A stretch of DNA of 64,000 nucleotides from Pseudomonas persica (GCF_900291015.1 NZ_OLKL01000047.1:1-64000); one strand, 5' to 3'; positions 42,946 to 54,538 are shown, counted from the first letter of the stretch. Made by a program: numbers and translations. The notes: generated by a model from the sequence alone, not told the origin.

Positions 42946-45480
42946 TTAAAGGGTACGAGCCACCTGGACTTTCTCGAAGACTTCGATCTTGTCGCCGACC
43001 TTGACGTCGTTGTAGCTCTTCACGCCAATACCGCACTCCATGCCGTTACGCACTTCGGAGGCGTCGTCCTTGAAGCGACGCAGCGACTCCAGCTCGCCTT
43101 CGAAGATCACAACGTCTTCGCGCAGTACGCGGATCGGACGGTTGCGGTACACGGTACCCTCGATGACCATACAGCCAGCGATGGCGCCGAACTTCGGCGA
43201 ACGGAACACGTCACGCACTTCGGCGACACCCAGGATGTTCTCGCGAACATCGCTGCCGAGCATGCCGGTCAGGGCCTTCTTGACGTCTTCGATGATGTCG
43301 TAGATCACGTTGTAGTAACGCATATCCAGACCTTCCTGCTCGACGATCTTGCGCGCGCCGGCATCGGCACGCACGTTGAAGCCGAACAGTACTGCATTCG
43401 AAGCCAGCGCCAGGTTGGCGTCGCTTTCGGTGATACCACCGACGCCGCCACCGATCACGCGCACCTGAACTTCGTCGTTGCCCAAGCTCGACAGCGAACC
43501 CTGCAGTGCTTCCAGGGAACCACGCACGTCGGTCTTGAGGACGATGTTGAGGGTCTTCTTCTCTTCCTGACCCATGGTCTCGAAGATGTTTTCCAGCTTG
43601 CCGGCGTGAGCACGGGCCAGCTTGACCTCGCGGTATTTGCCTTGACGGAACATGGCAACTTCACGGGCCTTCTTCTCGTCGGCGACCACGGACAGCTCGT
43701 CACCGGCTTCCGGGGTACCGTCCAGGCCGAGGATTTCGACCGGGATCGACGGGCCGGCTTCCTTCACAGGCTTGCCGTTCTCGTCAAGCATGGCGCGCAC
43801 GCGGCCATAGTTGGAGCCGCACAGGACCATGTCGCCCTGACGCAGGGTACCGTCCTGAACCAGGATGGTCGCCACCGGGCCACGGCCCTTGTCCAGGCGC
43901 GATTCGACAACCACACCACGACCTGGAGCGGTCGGGGTAGCGGTCAGCTCGAGGATCTCGGCCTGCAGCAGGACAGCTTCGAGCAGTTCGTCGACGCCGG
44001 TACCCATCTTCGCCGAAACCTTGACGAACGGAGTGTCACCACCCCAGTCCTCGGAGGTGACGCCTTCGACGGCCAGCTCGTTGCGGATGCGGTCGAGGTC
44101 GGCACCCGGCTTGTCGATCTTGTTCACCGCGACCACCAGCGGAACGCCGGCTGCCTTGGCATGCTGAACGGCTTCGCGGGTTTGCGGCATCACGCCGTCG
44201 TCCGCCGCCACCACCAGGATGACGATGTCGGTCGCCTTGGCACCACGGGCACGCATTGCGGTGAAGGCAGCGTGGCCCGGGGTGTCGAGGAAGGTGACCA
44301 TGCCGCGATCGGTTTCCACGTGGTAGGCACCGATGTGCTGGGTAATACCACCAGCTTCGCCAGCGGCAACCTTGGCACGACGGATGTAGTCGAGCAGCGA
44401 GGTCTTACCATGGTCAACGTGACCCATGACGGTAACGACCGGCGCGCGCGATTCCACTTCACCTTCGAACTTCAGCGATTCGGCCAGGGAGTCTTCCAGG
44501 GCGGTATCGCTGACCAGGGTCACTTTGTGGCCCAGTTCTTCGGCGACCAGCTGAGCGGTTTCCTGGTCGAGCACCTGGTTGATGGTGACCGGGGTACCCA
44601 GCTTGAACATGAACTTGACCACTTCAGCGGCCTTGACCGACATCTGCTGGGCCAATTCCGAAACGGTGATGGTCTCACCGATGGTCACGTCACGGATGAC
44701 TGGACCGGTCGGGTTCTGGAAGCCGTGCTGGTTGCGCTTCTTCAGCTTGCTCTTGCCACCGCGGCCACGGCGTACGCCATCGCTCTCTTCATCGGTGGTG
44801 CGCGGCGCCGCACGTGGAGTCGGAGCCTTTTCCTTCTCCTTGACCTTGACCTTGATCGACACACGCGGGGCCTCACCACGACCACCACGACGGTCTTCGT
44901 CACGGGTACGGCCTTCGCTACGACGGGCTTCGTCCTTCTTGCGCTCGGCAGCACGGGCTGCGGCGTCTTCGGAGGCCGGGGCGTCGGCAACTACCGGGGC
45001 CGGAGCAGCGGCAGGCGCCGCCTCTGGCTTGGCGGCAGGCGCAGGGGCTGCTGCAGCGGTTTCGGCGGCCAGACGGCGAGCCTGCTCTTCGTTGCGCTGG
45101 CGAACATCGGCCTCGACCTTCTCACGAGCGGCGTTTTCAGCCGAGCGACGCTCTTCCAGCTCACGCTTCTGCTCAGCCTGGACCTCTTCCGGGCTGCGCT
45201 GCACGAATACTTTCTTCTTGCGTACTTCTACGCTGATGCTCTTGCTACCGGCGACACGCAGGGTGCTGGTGGTTTTGCGCTGCAAGGTAATCTTGCGCGG
45301 CTCTTCCGCCTTGCTCTTGTGGCTGCTCTTCAAATGAGTAAGCAGGGTCTGCTTCTCATTGTCGGTCACTACCTGACCGGCGTCGGTGTGCGGCAGACCT
45401 GCCTCACGCATCTGCTGCAGCAGGCGCTCTACCGGTGCCTCGACCTCTTGGGCCAGTTCTTTCACCGTGACTTGCGTCAT
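42946..45480 (-). CDS. infB: Translation initiation factor IF-2
   Basis: GTPase that places fMet-tRNA on the 30S P site. The 844-residue protein has the IF2_N domain (QVTVKELAQEVEAPVERLLQQMR), a long charged Ala/Glu/Arg-rich linker, and the G domain with GHVDHGKT (near residue 352), DTPGH and NKID. The C-terminal domains bind fMet-tRNA. A fMet-tRNA gene lies upstream in the same locus. Its start is 27 bases after the nusA stop. Confidence 0.98.
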   Translation of the reverse strand: MTQVTVKELAQEVEAPVERLLQQMREAGLPHTDAGQVVTDNEKQTLLTHLKSSHKSKAEEPRKITLQRKTTSTLRVAGSKSISVEVRKKKVFVQRSPEEVQAEQKRELEERRSAENAAREKVEADVRQRNEEQARRLAAETAAAAPAPAAKPEAAPAAAPAPVVADAPASEDAAARAAERKKDEARRSEGRTRDEDRRGGRGEAPRVSIKVKVKEKEKAPTPRAAPRTTDEESDGVRRGRGGKSKLKKRNQHGFQNPTGPVIRDVTIGETITVSELAQQMSVKAAEVVKFMFKLGTPVTINQVLDQETAQLVAEELGHKVTLVSDTALEDSLAESLKFEGEVESRAPVVTVMGHVDHGKTSLLDYIRRAKVAAGEAGGITQHIGAYHVETDRGMVTFLDTPGHAAFTAMRARGAKATDIVILVVAADDGVMPQTREAVQHAKAAGVPLVVAVNKIDKPGADLDRIRNELAVEGVTSEDWGGDTPFVKVSAKMGTGVDELLEAVLLQAEILELTATPTAPGRGVVVESRLDKGRGPVATILVQDGTLRQGDMVLCGSNYGRVRAMLDENGKPVKEAGPSIPVEILGLDGTPEAGDELSVVADEKKAREVAMFRQGKYREVKLARAHAGKLENIFETMGQEEKKTLNIVLKTDVRGSLEALQGSLSSLGNDEVQVRVIGGGVGGITESDANLALASNAVLFGFNVRADAGARKIVEQEGLDMRYYNVIYDIIEDVKKALTGMLGSDVRENILGVAEVRDVFRSPKFGAIAGCMVIEGTVYRNRPIRVLREDVVIFEGELESLRRFKDDASEVRNGMECGIGVKSYNDVKVGDKIEVFEKVQVARTL

Positions 45481-45507
45481 GCACTTCTCTCCTCAGGCCG
45501 CGCCTAA

Positions 45508-46989
45508 TTACTCGAACCAGTGGGCTCGGGCGGCCATGATCAACTTGCCGGCACGCTCTTCGTCGATGCCGTCGATGTCGAGCAGATCGTCTATCGACTG
45601 CTCGGCCAGGTCTTCGCGGTTAACCACGCCGCGCACCGCCAGTTCCGCCGCCAGGTCCTTGTCCATGCCCTCAAGGGAGAGCAGGTCTTCAGCCGGATGG
45701 GCGTCTGCCAGTTTTTCTTCGGTAGCGATGGCCTTGGTCAACAAACGGTCCTTGGCTCGAGCGCGGAGCTCGTTGACGATATCCTCGTCAAAGCCATCGA
45801 TGTTGAGCATTTCTTCCAACGGTACGTAGGCAATTTCTTCGAGGCTGGTGAAGCCTTCGTCGACCAGCACTTGGGCCAGCTCCTCGTCGACTTCCAGTTC
45901 ATCGATGAAATTGCGCAGGATGTCACCGGTTTCGGCCTGCTGCTTGGCCTGGATGTCCTTCTCGGTCATCACATTCAGGGTCCAGCCGGTCAGCTGACTG
46001 GCCAGGCGAACGTTCTGACCGCCACGACCAATGGCCTGGGCCAGGTTGTCCTCGGCAACGGCGATGTCCATGGCATGGGCATCTTCATCAACGATGATCG
46101 CCGCGACTTCAGCCGGCGACATGGCGTTGATGACAAACTGCGCCGGGTTATCGTCCCACAGGACGATATCCACACGCTCACCACCCAACTCCCCGGATAC
46201 AGCCTGGACGCGCGAACCACGCATGCCGATACAGGCGCCTTGCGGGTCGATGCGCTTGTCCTTGGAGCGGACGGCGATCTTGGCTCGCGAACCCGGATCA
46301 CGGGAGGCAGCCATGACTTCGATCAGGCCCTCGGCAATTTCCGGCACTTCGATGCGGAAAAGCTCGATCAGCATCTGTGGCGCGGTGCGCGACAGGATCA
46401 GCTGTGGGCCACGGTTCTCGGTGCGAATTTCCTTGAGCAGCGCACGCAGGCGCACACCAACACGGAAGGTCTCGCGCGGAATGATGTCTTCGCGGGCCAG
46501 CAGGGCCTCGGCGTTATTGCCCAGGTCAACGATGACGTTGTCGCGGGTAACCTTTTTAACGGTACCGGAGATGATCTCGCCAACGCGCTCGCGGTAGGCA
46601 TCGACCACCTGGGCACGCTCGGCCTCACGGACCTTCTGCACGATGACCTGCTTGGCGGTCTGGGCGGCGATACGACCGAACTCGATGGACTCGATCTTCT
46701 CTTCGATCACGTCACCGACCTTGGCTTCCGGGTGGGTTTCGTGAATCTTGCTCAACCAGGTCTCGATCGCCGGATCATCAAGATCGGCTTCGTCGACCAC
46801 GGTCCAGCGACGGAAGGTCTCGTAGCTACCGGTGTGGCGGTTGATTTCCACACGCAGGTCGACTTCGTCTTCAAAACGTTTTTTGGTTGCAGTGGCCAGT
46901 GCCACTTCCAGCGCTTCGAAAATGACGCCGGGCGGTACACCTTTTTCGTTGGATACCGATTCAACAACCAGCAGTACTTCTTTGCTCAT
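45508..46989 (-). CDS. nusA: Transcription termination/antitermination protein NusA
   Basis: NusA binds RNA polymerase and nascent RNA, affecting pausing, termination and rRNA antitermination. The 493-residue protein has an N-terminal RNAP-binding domain, an S1 domain (GEIISGTVKKVTRDNVIVDL), two KH domains (CIGMRGSRVQAVSGELGG and the AIGRGGQNVRLAS segment) and two acidic C-terminal repeats, as in E. coli. ATG at 46989 (MSKEVLLVVE) is the usual start; an upstream in-frame start at 47010 is less likely. Confidence 0.97.
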   Translation of the reverse strand: MSKEVLLVVESVSNEKGVPPGVIFEALEVALATATKKRFEDEVDLRVEINRHTGSYETFRRWTVVDEADLDDPAIETWLSKIHETHPEAKVGDVIEEKIESIEFGRIAAQTAKQVIVQKVREAERAQVVDAYRERVGEIISGTVKKVTRDNVIVDLGNNAEALLAREDIIPRETFRVGVRLRALLKEIRTENRGPQLILSRTAPQMLIELFRIEVPEIAEGLIEVMAASRDPGSRAKIAVRSKDKRIDPQGACIGMRGSRVQAVSGELGGERVDIVLWDDNPAQFVINAMSPAEVAAIIVDEDAHAMDIAVAEDNLAQAIGRGGQNVRLASQLTGWTLNVMTEKDIQAKQQAETGDILRNFIDELEVDEELAQVLVDEGFTSLEEIAYVPLEEMLNIDGFDEDIVNELRARAKDRLLTKAIATEEKLADAHPAEDLLSLEGMDKDLAAELAVRGVVNREDLAEQSIDDLLDIDGIDEERAGKLIMAARAHWFE

Positions 46990-47048
46990 CGTACGCCTCG
47001 CCTTGCGCAAGCCATTGGGCCCGGATCGTACGCCGGTCCCGGCACGTC

Positions 47049-47507
47049 TCAGTCAAAACTGGGAATAATATTGGCCTTGTCGATCGAGTCGATCGGCAAC
47101 AGGAACTCTTGATTGTCCACCTGGACCACCACGTCCTGCTCCTCCACACCGCGGAGAAGGCCCTGGAAGTTACGACGACCCTCGAAGGGTGAGCGCAGCT
47201 TGATCTTCACTTGTTCGCCGGCATGCGAGGCAAACTGTTCCAGAGTGAACAGTGGGCGATCCATGCCTGGAGAAGACACCTCAAGGGTGTATTCACTGCT
47301 GATCGGATCTTCCACATCGAGAATTGCGCTGGCCTGACGGCTGACCGCTTCGCAGTCGTCCACCAGGATGCCGCCTTCCTTGTCGATGTAGATGCGCAGT
47401 ACCGAATGCTTACCCTGGGAAACGTATTCGATCCCCCAGCATTGATAGCCCAGACCCTCGACAACCGGGGCCAACAAGGCCTGCAACTGTTCTAGCTTGC
47501 TCGACAC
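47049..47507 (-). CDS. rimP: Ribosome maturation factor RimP
   Basis: RimP assists 30S assembly around the head and binds S12. The 152-residue product from GTG 47507 (SSKLEQLQALLAPVVEGLGYQ) has the expected two-domain fold (ISSEYTLEVSSPGMDRPL motif) and is the length of the P. aeruginosa protein. GGGGG lies five bases upstream of the GTG. Starts at ATG 47525 (six codons upstream) are possible. It follows the fMet-tRNA, as in the E. coli metY-rimP-nusA operon. Confidence 0.95.
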   Translation of the reverse strand: MSSKLEQLQALLAPVVEGLGYQCWGIEYVSQGKHSVLRIYIDKEGGILVDDCEAVSRQASAILDVEDPISSEYTLEVSSPGMDRPLFTLEQFASHAGEQVKIKLRSPFEGRRNFQGLLRGVEEQDVVVQVDNQEFLLPIDSIDKANIIPSFD

Positions 47508-47605
47508 CTGAACCCCCTCGTGCATGCTGTGCAAATAAAAAATGGGCAAAGCGCCCATCCCTGAAAGCGCCGTTGGACAACGACGCCGAAAACTGTTCGG
47601 CTAGC

Positions 47606-47627
47606 AAAAAGCCCCTGAAAAGGGGCT
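47606..47627 (-). terminator. Terminator after tRNA-fMet
   Basis: AGCCCCT-GAAA-AGGGGCT with five A on the low-coordinate side (T-run for the minus strand). It lies between the tRNA-fMet 3' end and rimP; partial readthrough into rimP is expected by analogy with other metY loci. Confidence 0.85.
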
Positions 47628-47637
47628 CCGCTGAAGC

Positions 47638-47714
<77 letters not shown>

Positions 47715-47783
47715 ACAAAGCTGGGGCAAAAGTATAAGACCGAACCCTGTTGAGGGTCAAATCCGAACCTTCACCTGCAAGAA

Positions 47784-47801
47784 AGCCCGCTAAAGCGGGC
47801 T
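47784..47801 (-). terminator. Terminator between tRNA-Leu and tRNA-fMet
   Basis: AGCCCGC-TAAA-GCGGGCT with a short T-rich tail on the minus strand, 14 bases past the tRNA-Leu CCA. The T-run is weak (TTTC), so it may be partial. Confidence 0.7.
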
Positions 47802-47814
47802 CTCAAGCTTTAAT

Positions 47815-47900
47815 TGGTACCGAGAAGGGGACTCGAACCCCTACACCCTATGGGCACAACCACCTCAAGGTTGCGTGTCTACCAATTCCACCACCTCGGC
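47815..47900 (-). tRNA. tRNA-Leu (GAG)
   Basis: An 86-nt class II tRNA on the minus strand: GCCGAGG acceptor, anticodon GAG in CAACC-TTGAGGT-GGTTG, a long variable arm, TTCGAGTCC T-loop and an encoded CCA. It lies 21 bases downstream of secG, so it is probably processed from the secG transcript. Confidence 0.95.
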
Positions 47901-47921
47901 AATACTACTACTTGAAACCCG

Positions 47922-48320
47922 TTACTTCTGCTCTTGTGCCGGAGGAGGAACATCACCCGTATCAGGAGTGGTTTCGCTCTTCTGCTGCTGGAGCACCGGT
48001 ACATCATCATTAACTGCCGGTTTCTGCGGCTCTTTCACTTCTAGCACTGCTGGATCTGGAAGACCTGCCTGGCTAAGCTGGTGAGCTTGTTGCTTCGCGA
48101 AGTATCCTAACCCAAGTGCTGTCAAAAAGAAAGTGGCAGCGAGTATTGCAGTTAATTTACTCAGGAACGTTGCAGAGCCCTGGCTCCCGAACACGGTATT
48201 TGAAGCACCCGCGCCGAAAGATGCACCTGCTTCCGCACCCTTACCCTGTTGCAACAGAACCAGCACTACAAGCGACAGCGCTGCCAACAGATGAAAAACA
48301 ACGATGACTGTTTCCAGCAT
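47922..48320 (-). CDS. secG: SecG, protein-export membrane subunit
   Basis: Accessory subunit of SecYEG translocon. The 132-residue protein has two membrane helices (TVIVVFHLLAALSLVVLVLL and LTAILAATFFLTALGLGYF, each about 19-20 residues) with the conserved LLQQGKGAEAGASFGAG loop between them, and a Pro/Glu/Gln-rich C-terminal tail typical of Pseudomonas. The ATG at 48320 begins right at the first helix. It starts four bases after tpiA's stop. Confidence 0.95.
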   Translation of the reverse strand: MLETVIVVFHLLAALSLVVLVLLQQGKGAEAGASFGAGASNTVFGSQGSATFLSKLTAILAATFFLTALGLGYFAKQQAHQLSQAGLPDPAVLEVKEPQKPAVNDDVPVLQQQKSETTPDTGDVPPPAQEQK

Positions 48321-48324
48321 TTGT

Positions 48325-49080
48325 TCAGTTTCCTGCGGCGCGACAAATTGCACCGAATTCGTCTGCGTTCAGGGAAGCCCCACCAATGAGCCCCCCATCG
48401 ATATCCGGCATGCCGAACAGTTCGGCCGCATTGGCCGCCTTCACGCTGCCGCCGTAGAGCAACTGCACCTTCGCAGCCACTTCAGCATCTTTTGCCGCCA
48501 GCTGGCCGCGGATGGCGGCGTGCACATCCTGGGCCTGCTGTGGCGTGGCCGTAAGGCCGGTGCCGATGGCCCATACAGGCTCATAGGCAATTACTGCATT
48601 GGCAAAAGCCTTAACACCGAATGCCTCGATGATACTGCTTAGTTGACGCCCGACAACTTCGAGCGTTTTGCCAGCCTCGCGCTCTTCAAGGGTTTCCCCG
48701 ATGCAAAGCACTGGCTTCAAACCTTTGGCCTGGGCCGCCGCAAACTTGCGATTGAGCACTTCGTCAGTTTCACCAATGATCTGGCGACGCTCTGAATGGC
48801 CAATCAACACCAACTTGCAACCTGCTTCAACCAGCTGTTCCGGAGCAACTTCTCCGGTCAGCGCACCCTGTTCGGGTTGTACTGCAGAATTCTGTGCGCC
48901 GACAGTAATTTCCTTACCCGCCAGACCATCGATCACTTGATTGATGAACAAGGCCGGTGGAAACACCGCGACTTCCACTCCGCTCGGCAAGGCCAGATTT
49001 CTCAAGCCTTCGGTCAGCTCAGCGACGCTAGCGCGGGTACCGTGCATCTTCCAGTTACCAGCTACCATAGGGCGACGCAT
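48325..49080 (-). CDS. tpiA: Triosephosphate isomerase
   Basis: Interconverts dihydroxyacetone phosphate and glyceraldehyde-3-phosphate. The 251-residue TIM barrel has GNWKMHG near the N-terminus (lysine in the active site), the catalytic histidine in IGHSERR, the catalytic glutamate in AYEPVWAIGTG and YGGSVKAAN phosphate loop. Full length. In Pseudomonas tpiA normally sits between glmM and secG, as here. Confidence 0.98.
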   Translation of the reverse strand: MRRPMVAGNWKMHGTRASVAELTEGLRNLALPSGVEVAVFPPALFINQVIDGLAGKEITVGAQNSAVQPEQGALTGEVAPEQLVEAGCKLVLIGHSERRQIIGETDEVLNRKFAAAQAKGLKPVLCIGETLEEREAGKTLEVVGRQLSSIIEAFGVKAFANAVIAYEPVWAIGTGLTATPQQAQDVHAAIRGQLAAKDAEVAAKVQLLYGGSVKAANAAELFGMPDIDGGLIGGASLNADEFGAICRAAGN

Positions 49081-49104
49081 GCTTTACCTCGTCGGTCAAA
49101 GTGG

Positions 49105-49133
49105 GCGCAGATAGTACCCAACCCTATCTGCGC
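49105..49133. other. Hairpin between glmM and tpiA
   Basis: GCGCAGATAG (49105-49114) and CTATCTGCGC (49124-49133) form a perfect 10-bp inverted repeat with a 9-base loop. There is no T-run on either side, so it is either a weak terminator, an RNA stability element or an operator. Confidence 0.6.
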
Positions 49134-49145
49134 TGGCAAGCGCCT

Positions 49146-50486
49146 TCAGACACAAACTTCGCCGACCAGTTTGGCCAGCGCTTCTGCGTGCGCACGCACC
49201 TGGCTTTCGTCCTCGCCCTCGACCATCACCCGCACCAACGGCTCGGTACCGGATTTGCGCAACAGCACACGACCGCGCCCGGCCAAAGCCTCGGTCACCT
49301 TGGCGCTGGCTTCCTTGACCGACGGGTGCTCCAGCGGGTCGACCTTGCTGGCGCCATAGCGCACGTTGATCAGCACCTGCGGGCACTTGCGCAGGGCCTG
49401 ACGGGCCTGGGCCAGGGTTTCACCACGGCGCTTGAGCGCCATCAGCACCTGCAGTGCAGCGATAATCGCGTCACCCGTGGTGGTGTGGTTGCAGCACACG
49501 ACGTGACCGGAGTTTTCACCACCGACCAGCCACTCACGCTCCAGCAACTCGGCCATGACGTACCGGTCGCCGACCTTGGCCCGCACGAACGGGACATCCA
49601 GGTCCTTCAGCGCGAGCTCCAGGCCCAGGTTGCTCATCAGCGTGCCCACTACCCCGCCCTGCAGCTTGCCACGATCCTGCAGGTCGCGGGCGATGATGAA
49701 CAGCAGCTCGTCACCGTCGACGATGGCACCGGTATGGTCGACCATCAGCACGCGGTCGCCGTCGCCATCGAAAGCGATGCCCAGGTCGGCGTGCCCCACC
49801 AGCACGGCAGCCTGCAACGATTCGATGTGGGTCGAGCCGCAGCCTTCGTTGATGTTCAGGCCGTCGGGCTGCGCATGCAGCACGGTCACCTCGGCACCCA
49901 GCTCGCGGAATACGCTTGGCGCAACCTTGTAGGTGGCACCGTGGGCGCAGTCGACAACCAGCTTGAGGCCGTCGAAGCTGGTGCTGCTCGGCACGCTGCT
50001 CTTGCAGAACTCGATATAGCGGCCGGCGGCATCGTTGATGCGCGAAACCTTGCCCAGCTTGCTCGACTCGACAACGGTCATCGGCTGGTCGAGCAATTCC
50101 TCGATCATCAGCTCGACTTCGTCCGCCAGCTTGGTGCCCTGGCCCGAGAAGAACTTGATGCCGTTGTCATCGTGCGGGTTGTGCGATGCACTGATGACGA
50201 TGCCGGCTTCAGCATGGAAGGTACGCGTCAGGTAGGCGATGGCCGGCGTCGGCATCGGCCCGAGCAGCATCACGTCGGCACCCGCCGCGGACAGGCCGGC
50301 TTCGAGTGCGGACTCGAACATGTAGCCGGAGATACGCGTGTCCTTGCCCACCAGCACCCGGCAGTGGCCTTGCTTGCGGAAGGCCATGCCGGCCGCCCAG
50401 CCAAGCTTCAGCATGAAGTCAGGCGTGATCGGGTATTCGCCGACGCGGCCACGAATGCCGTCGGTACCAAAGTATTTTCTGCTCAT
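49146..50486 (-). CDS. glmM: Phosphoglucosamine mutase
   Basis: Converts glucosamine-6-phosphate to glucosamine-1-phosphate on the way to UDP-GlcNAc. The 446-residue protein has the active-site serine in ISASHNPHDDNG, the metal-binding DGDGDR motif, and GENSGHV sugar-binding loop, and ends with the family phosphate-binding C-terminal domain (LRKSGTEPLVRVM). Full length. Confidence 0.98.
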   Translation of the reverse strand: MSRKYFGTDGIRGRVGEYPITPDFMLKLGWAAGMAFRKQGHCRVLVGKDTRISGYMFESALEAGLSAAGADVMLLGPMPTPAIAYLTRTFHAEAGIVISASHNPHDDNGIKFFSGQGTKLADEVELMIEELLDQPMTVVESSKLGKVSRINDAAGRYIEFCKSSVPSSTSFDGLKLVVDCAHGATYKVAPSVFRELGAEVTVLHAQPDGLNINEGCGSTHIESLQAAVLVGHADLGIAFDGDGDRVLMVDHTGAIVDGDELLFIIARDLQDRGKLQGGVVGTLMSNLGLELALKDLDVPFVRAKVGDRYVMAELLEREWLVGGENSGHVVCCNHTTTGDAIIAALQVLMALKRRGETLAQARQALRKCPQVLINVRYGASKVDPLEHPSVKEASAKVTEALAGRGRVLLRKSGTEPLVRVMVEGEDESQVRAHAEALAKLVGEVCV

Positions 50487-50502
50487 AGGGACTCCAATGT
50501 TC

Positions 50503-51354
50503 TTATTCGGCGTTTTGCACCGCAGCGATCATGCGCACTACATCAACGGTTTCGGCCACATCATGGACACGAAGGATGCTCGCCCCCTTGGTCATGGCCA
50601 ACGCCGCCAGCGCAAGGCTGCCGTACAAGCGCTCGCCGACCGGACGTTCCAGCGTCAGGCCGATCATGCTCTTTCGTGAAACGCCCACCAGCAGCGGGCG
50701 CCCAAGGCGATAGAGCGCTTCCATGTGCTTGAACAGGCTCAGGTTGTGCGCCAGTGTCTTGGCGAAACCGAAGCCCGGATCAAGGATGATTCTGTTAGCG
50801 TCGATGCCCGCCGCAGCACAGGCGGCCATCCGCTGCTCAAGATAGCGCGTAACGTCGACGGTCACATCTTGGTAATGCGGGTCGTCCTGCATGTTACCCG
50901 GCTCGCCGCGCATGTGCATGAGGCACACCGGCAGGCCGGTATCCGCCGCCGCGTCCAGGGCACCATCGCGCTCCAGGGCTCGCACGTCGTTGATCAGCCC
51001 GGCACCGAGGCGCGCCGATTCACGCATGACCGCTGGCGTGGAGGTATCGACCGAGATAACCACATCGAGGCGGCTATTGATCGCCTCGACCATGGGCGCC
51101 ACCCGCTCCAGCTCCTCGGTCACCGATACCGCGCGCGCACCCGGTCGCGTGGATTCGCCGCCAATGTCGATCAGCGTGGCGCCTGCGGCAACCATCGCTT
51201 CGGCATGCCGCAACGCCTCATCGCGCTGGTTGAAGCGCCCGCCATCAGAGAAGGAGTCAGGGGTGATATTGAGAATACCCATGACATGGGTACGCGACAA
51301 ATCAAGAACCCGGTTGCCGCAAGGCAACCGGGTCGGGTACTGCACTGAGCTCAT
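50503..51354 (-). CDS. folP: Dihydropteroate synthase
   Basis: Condenses p-aminobenzoate with dihydropterin pyrophosphate; it is the sulfonamide target. The 283-residue TIM-barrel protein has the NITPDSFSDGG loop, the DIGGESTRPGA loop and the C-terminal KTLAHNLSLFKHM helix. It lies between ftsH and glmM, as in E. coli, and uses the product of FolK encoded at 26798. Confidence 0.97.
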   Translation of the reverse strand: MSSVQYPTRLPCGNRVLDLSRTHVMGILNITPDSFSDGGRFNQRDEALRHAEAMVAAGATLIDIGGESTRPGARAVSVTEELERVAPMVEAINSRLDVVISVDTSTPAVMRESARLGAGLINDVRALERDGALDAAADTGLPVCLMHMRGEPGNMQDDPHYQDVTVDVTRYLEQRMAACAAAGIDANRIILDPGFGFAKTLAHNLSLFKHMEALYRLGRPLLVGVSRKSMIGLTLERPVGERLYGSLALAALAMTKGASILRVHDVAETVDVVRMIAAVQNAE

Positions 51355-51362
51355 AGATGCCC

Positions 51363-53267
<1,905 letters not shown>

Positions 53268-53470
53268 GTCGTTCAATTCGCTACCCTCTGAGGTCGGCGC
53301 ACGACGCAGCCGTTCCTCGCATGATATTCATCGCCCTAACTTACTACATTACCTACGCAGCCGCAGGCACCGTCTGTAACCCTTTGTGAAAGCAAGACTA
53401 CACGAAGTTCGGACGATCCTGACGCAGCGGCCGATTGGAAATAACTATCGGCCACCCTGCTTCACGCCTT

Positions 53471-54097
53471 TCATGCCCCTTTGAAACCCCTGCCCAGCAG
53501 GTACTGTTCGCGGGAACGGTCACGCGACGACGAGGGCTTGCGCATCTGTACCTTGTCGAACTTGCTGCGCACGTCCTTGAGGTACACGTCAAAGCCTTCG
53601 CCCTGGAAAATCTTGATCAGGAAGTCGCCGCCGGGCTTTAGTACGCGGGTTGCCAGATCGAGGGCCAGCTCGCAGAGGAACATGGCACGCGGCATGTCCA
53701 CCGCGGGCGTACCACTCATATTGGGGGCCATGTCGGAAATCACAAGGTCTACGTGCGAATCGCCGACGGCCTCGAGAATGCGCTGCAGCACTTCATCCTG
53801 GGTGAAGTCGCCCTGGATGAAGGTCACATCCGGAATCGAGTCCATCTCCAGGATGTCGGACGCGATCAGGCGGCCCTGGCCACCAATCAGACGACTGGTC
53901 ACCTGCGACCAGCCACCAGGAGCCGCGCCGAGGTCGATCACGCTCATGCCTGGGCGGATCAGTCGGTCCTTTTCCTGGATCTCCAACAGTTTGTAGCTCG
54001 CACGCGAGCGGTAGCCATCCTTTTGTGCCTGTTTCACAAAAGGATCGTTGAAATGCTCTCGCAGCCAGTTTGCGCTGCTTTTGGAACGTTGTACCAC
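53471..54097 (-). CDS. rlmE: 23S rRNA 2'-O-methyltransferase (RlmE/FtsJ)
   Basis: RlmE methylates U2552 in 23S rRNA, a late step of 50S maturation. The 208-residue protein has the SAM motif DLGAAPGGWSQV and the family catalytic KDKE set spread over RASYKLLE, VISDMAPN, LIKIFQG and the later glutamate. GTG start at 54097 with GAGG upstream. It is divergent from yhbY. In E. coli it precedes ftsH, as here. Confidence 0.96.
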   Translation of the reverse strand: MVQRSKSSANWLREHFNDPFVKQAQKDGYRSRASYKLLEIQEKDRLIRPGMSVIDLGAAPGGWSQVTSRLIGGQGRLIASDILEMDSIPDVTFIQGDFTQDEVLQRILEAVGDSHVDLVISDMAPNMSGTPAVDMPRAMFLCELALDLATRVLKPGGDFLIKIFQGEGFDVYLKDVRSKFDKVQMRKPSSSRDRSREQYLLGRGFKGA

Positions 54098-54199
54098 GGG
54101 GCACCTCGATGATATGCGTCGTGATTGACTGGGCGGAGCCGGTGGCCCTCGGGTAAAATGCCGGTCAATTTTACAGAATCAGACGGAAAGGGTCAGATT

Positions 54200-54508
54200 A
54201 TGCCGCTCAATAACGAGCAGAAGAAGCAATACAAGTCCATTGGTCATGACCTGAAGCCGGTCCTGATCGTTGCGGGCAACGGTTTGAATGAAGGCGTCAT
54301 CGCCGAACTGGAGCGTGCCCTGGTCGACCATGAGCTGATCAAGGTCGAGATTCGCTCGGAGGACCGCGAAGAGCGTGCCGAGACCATTGCCGAACTGTGC
54401 AAGGCCGGCCGTGCCGAGCTGGTGCAGACCATCGGCAAGAAAGCCCTGATCTACCGCAAGAACCCACAGCCGAACAAGCAGCTGTCCAACATCCACCGCT
54501 ACAAGTAA
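54200..54508 (+). CDS. yhbY: YhbY/CRM-domain RNA-binding protein
   Basis: A 102-residue CRM-domain protein that binds 50S precursors. It has the GHDLKPVLIVAGNGLNEGVI and IRSEDREERAETIAEL blocks, and the RYK-ending C-terminus. The ATG at 54200 lies after a GGAAAGGG-type Shine-Dalgarno (54185-54192); the in-frame upstream ATG at 54125 would put codons in the divergent promoter. Divergent from rlmE, a conserved arrangement. Confidence 0.94.
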   Translation: MPLNNEQKKQYKSIGHDLKPVLIVAGNGLNEGVIAELERALVDHELIKVEIRSEDREERAETIAELCKAGRAELVQTIGKKALIYRKNPQPNKQLSNIHRYK

Positions 54509-54538
54509 CGGCACAGGTTTTCAGCCTGACGCGGCACC

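Noticed and set aside
43606..45507. A 633-codon plus-strand frame opposite infB
   Set aside because: Antisense shadow of the repetitive infB linker and G domain.
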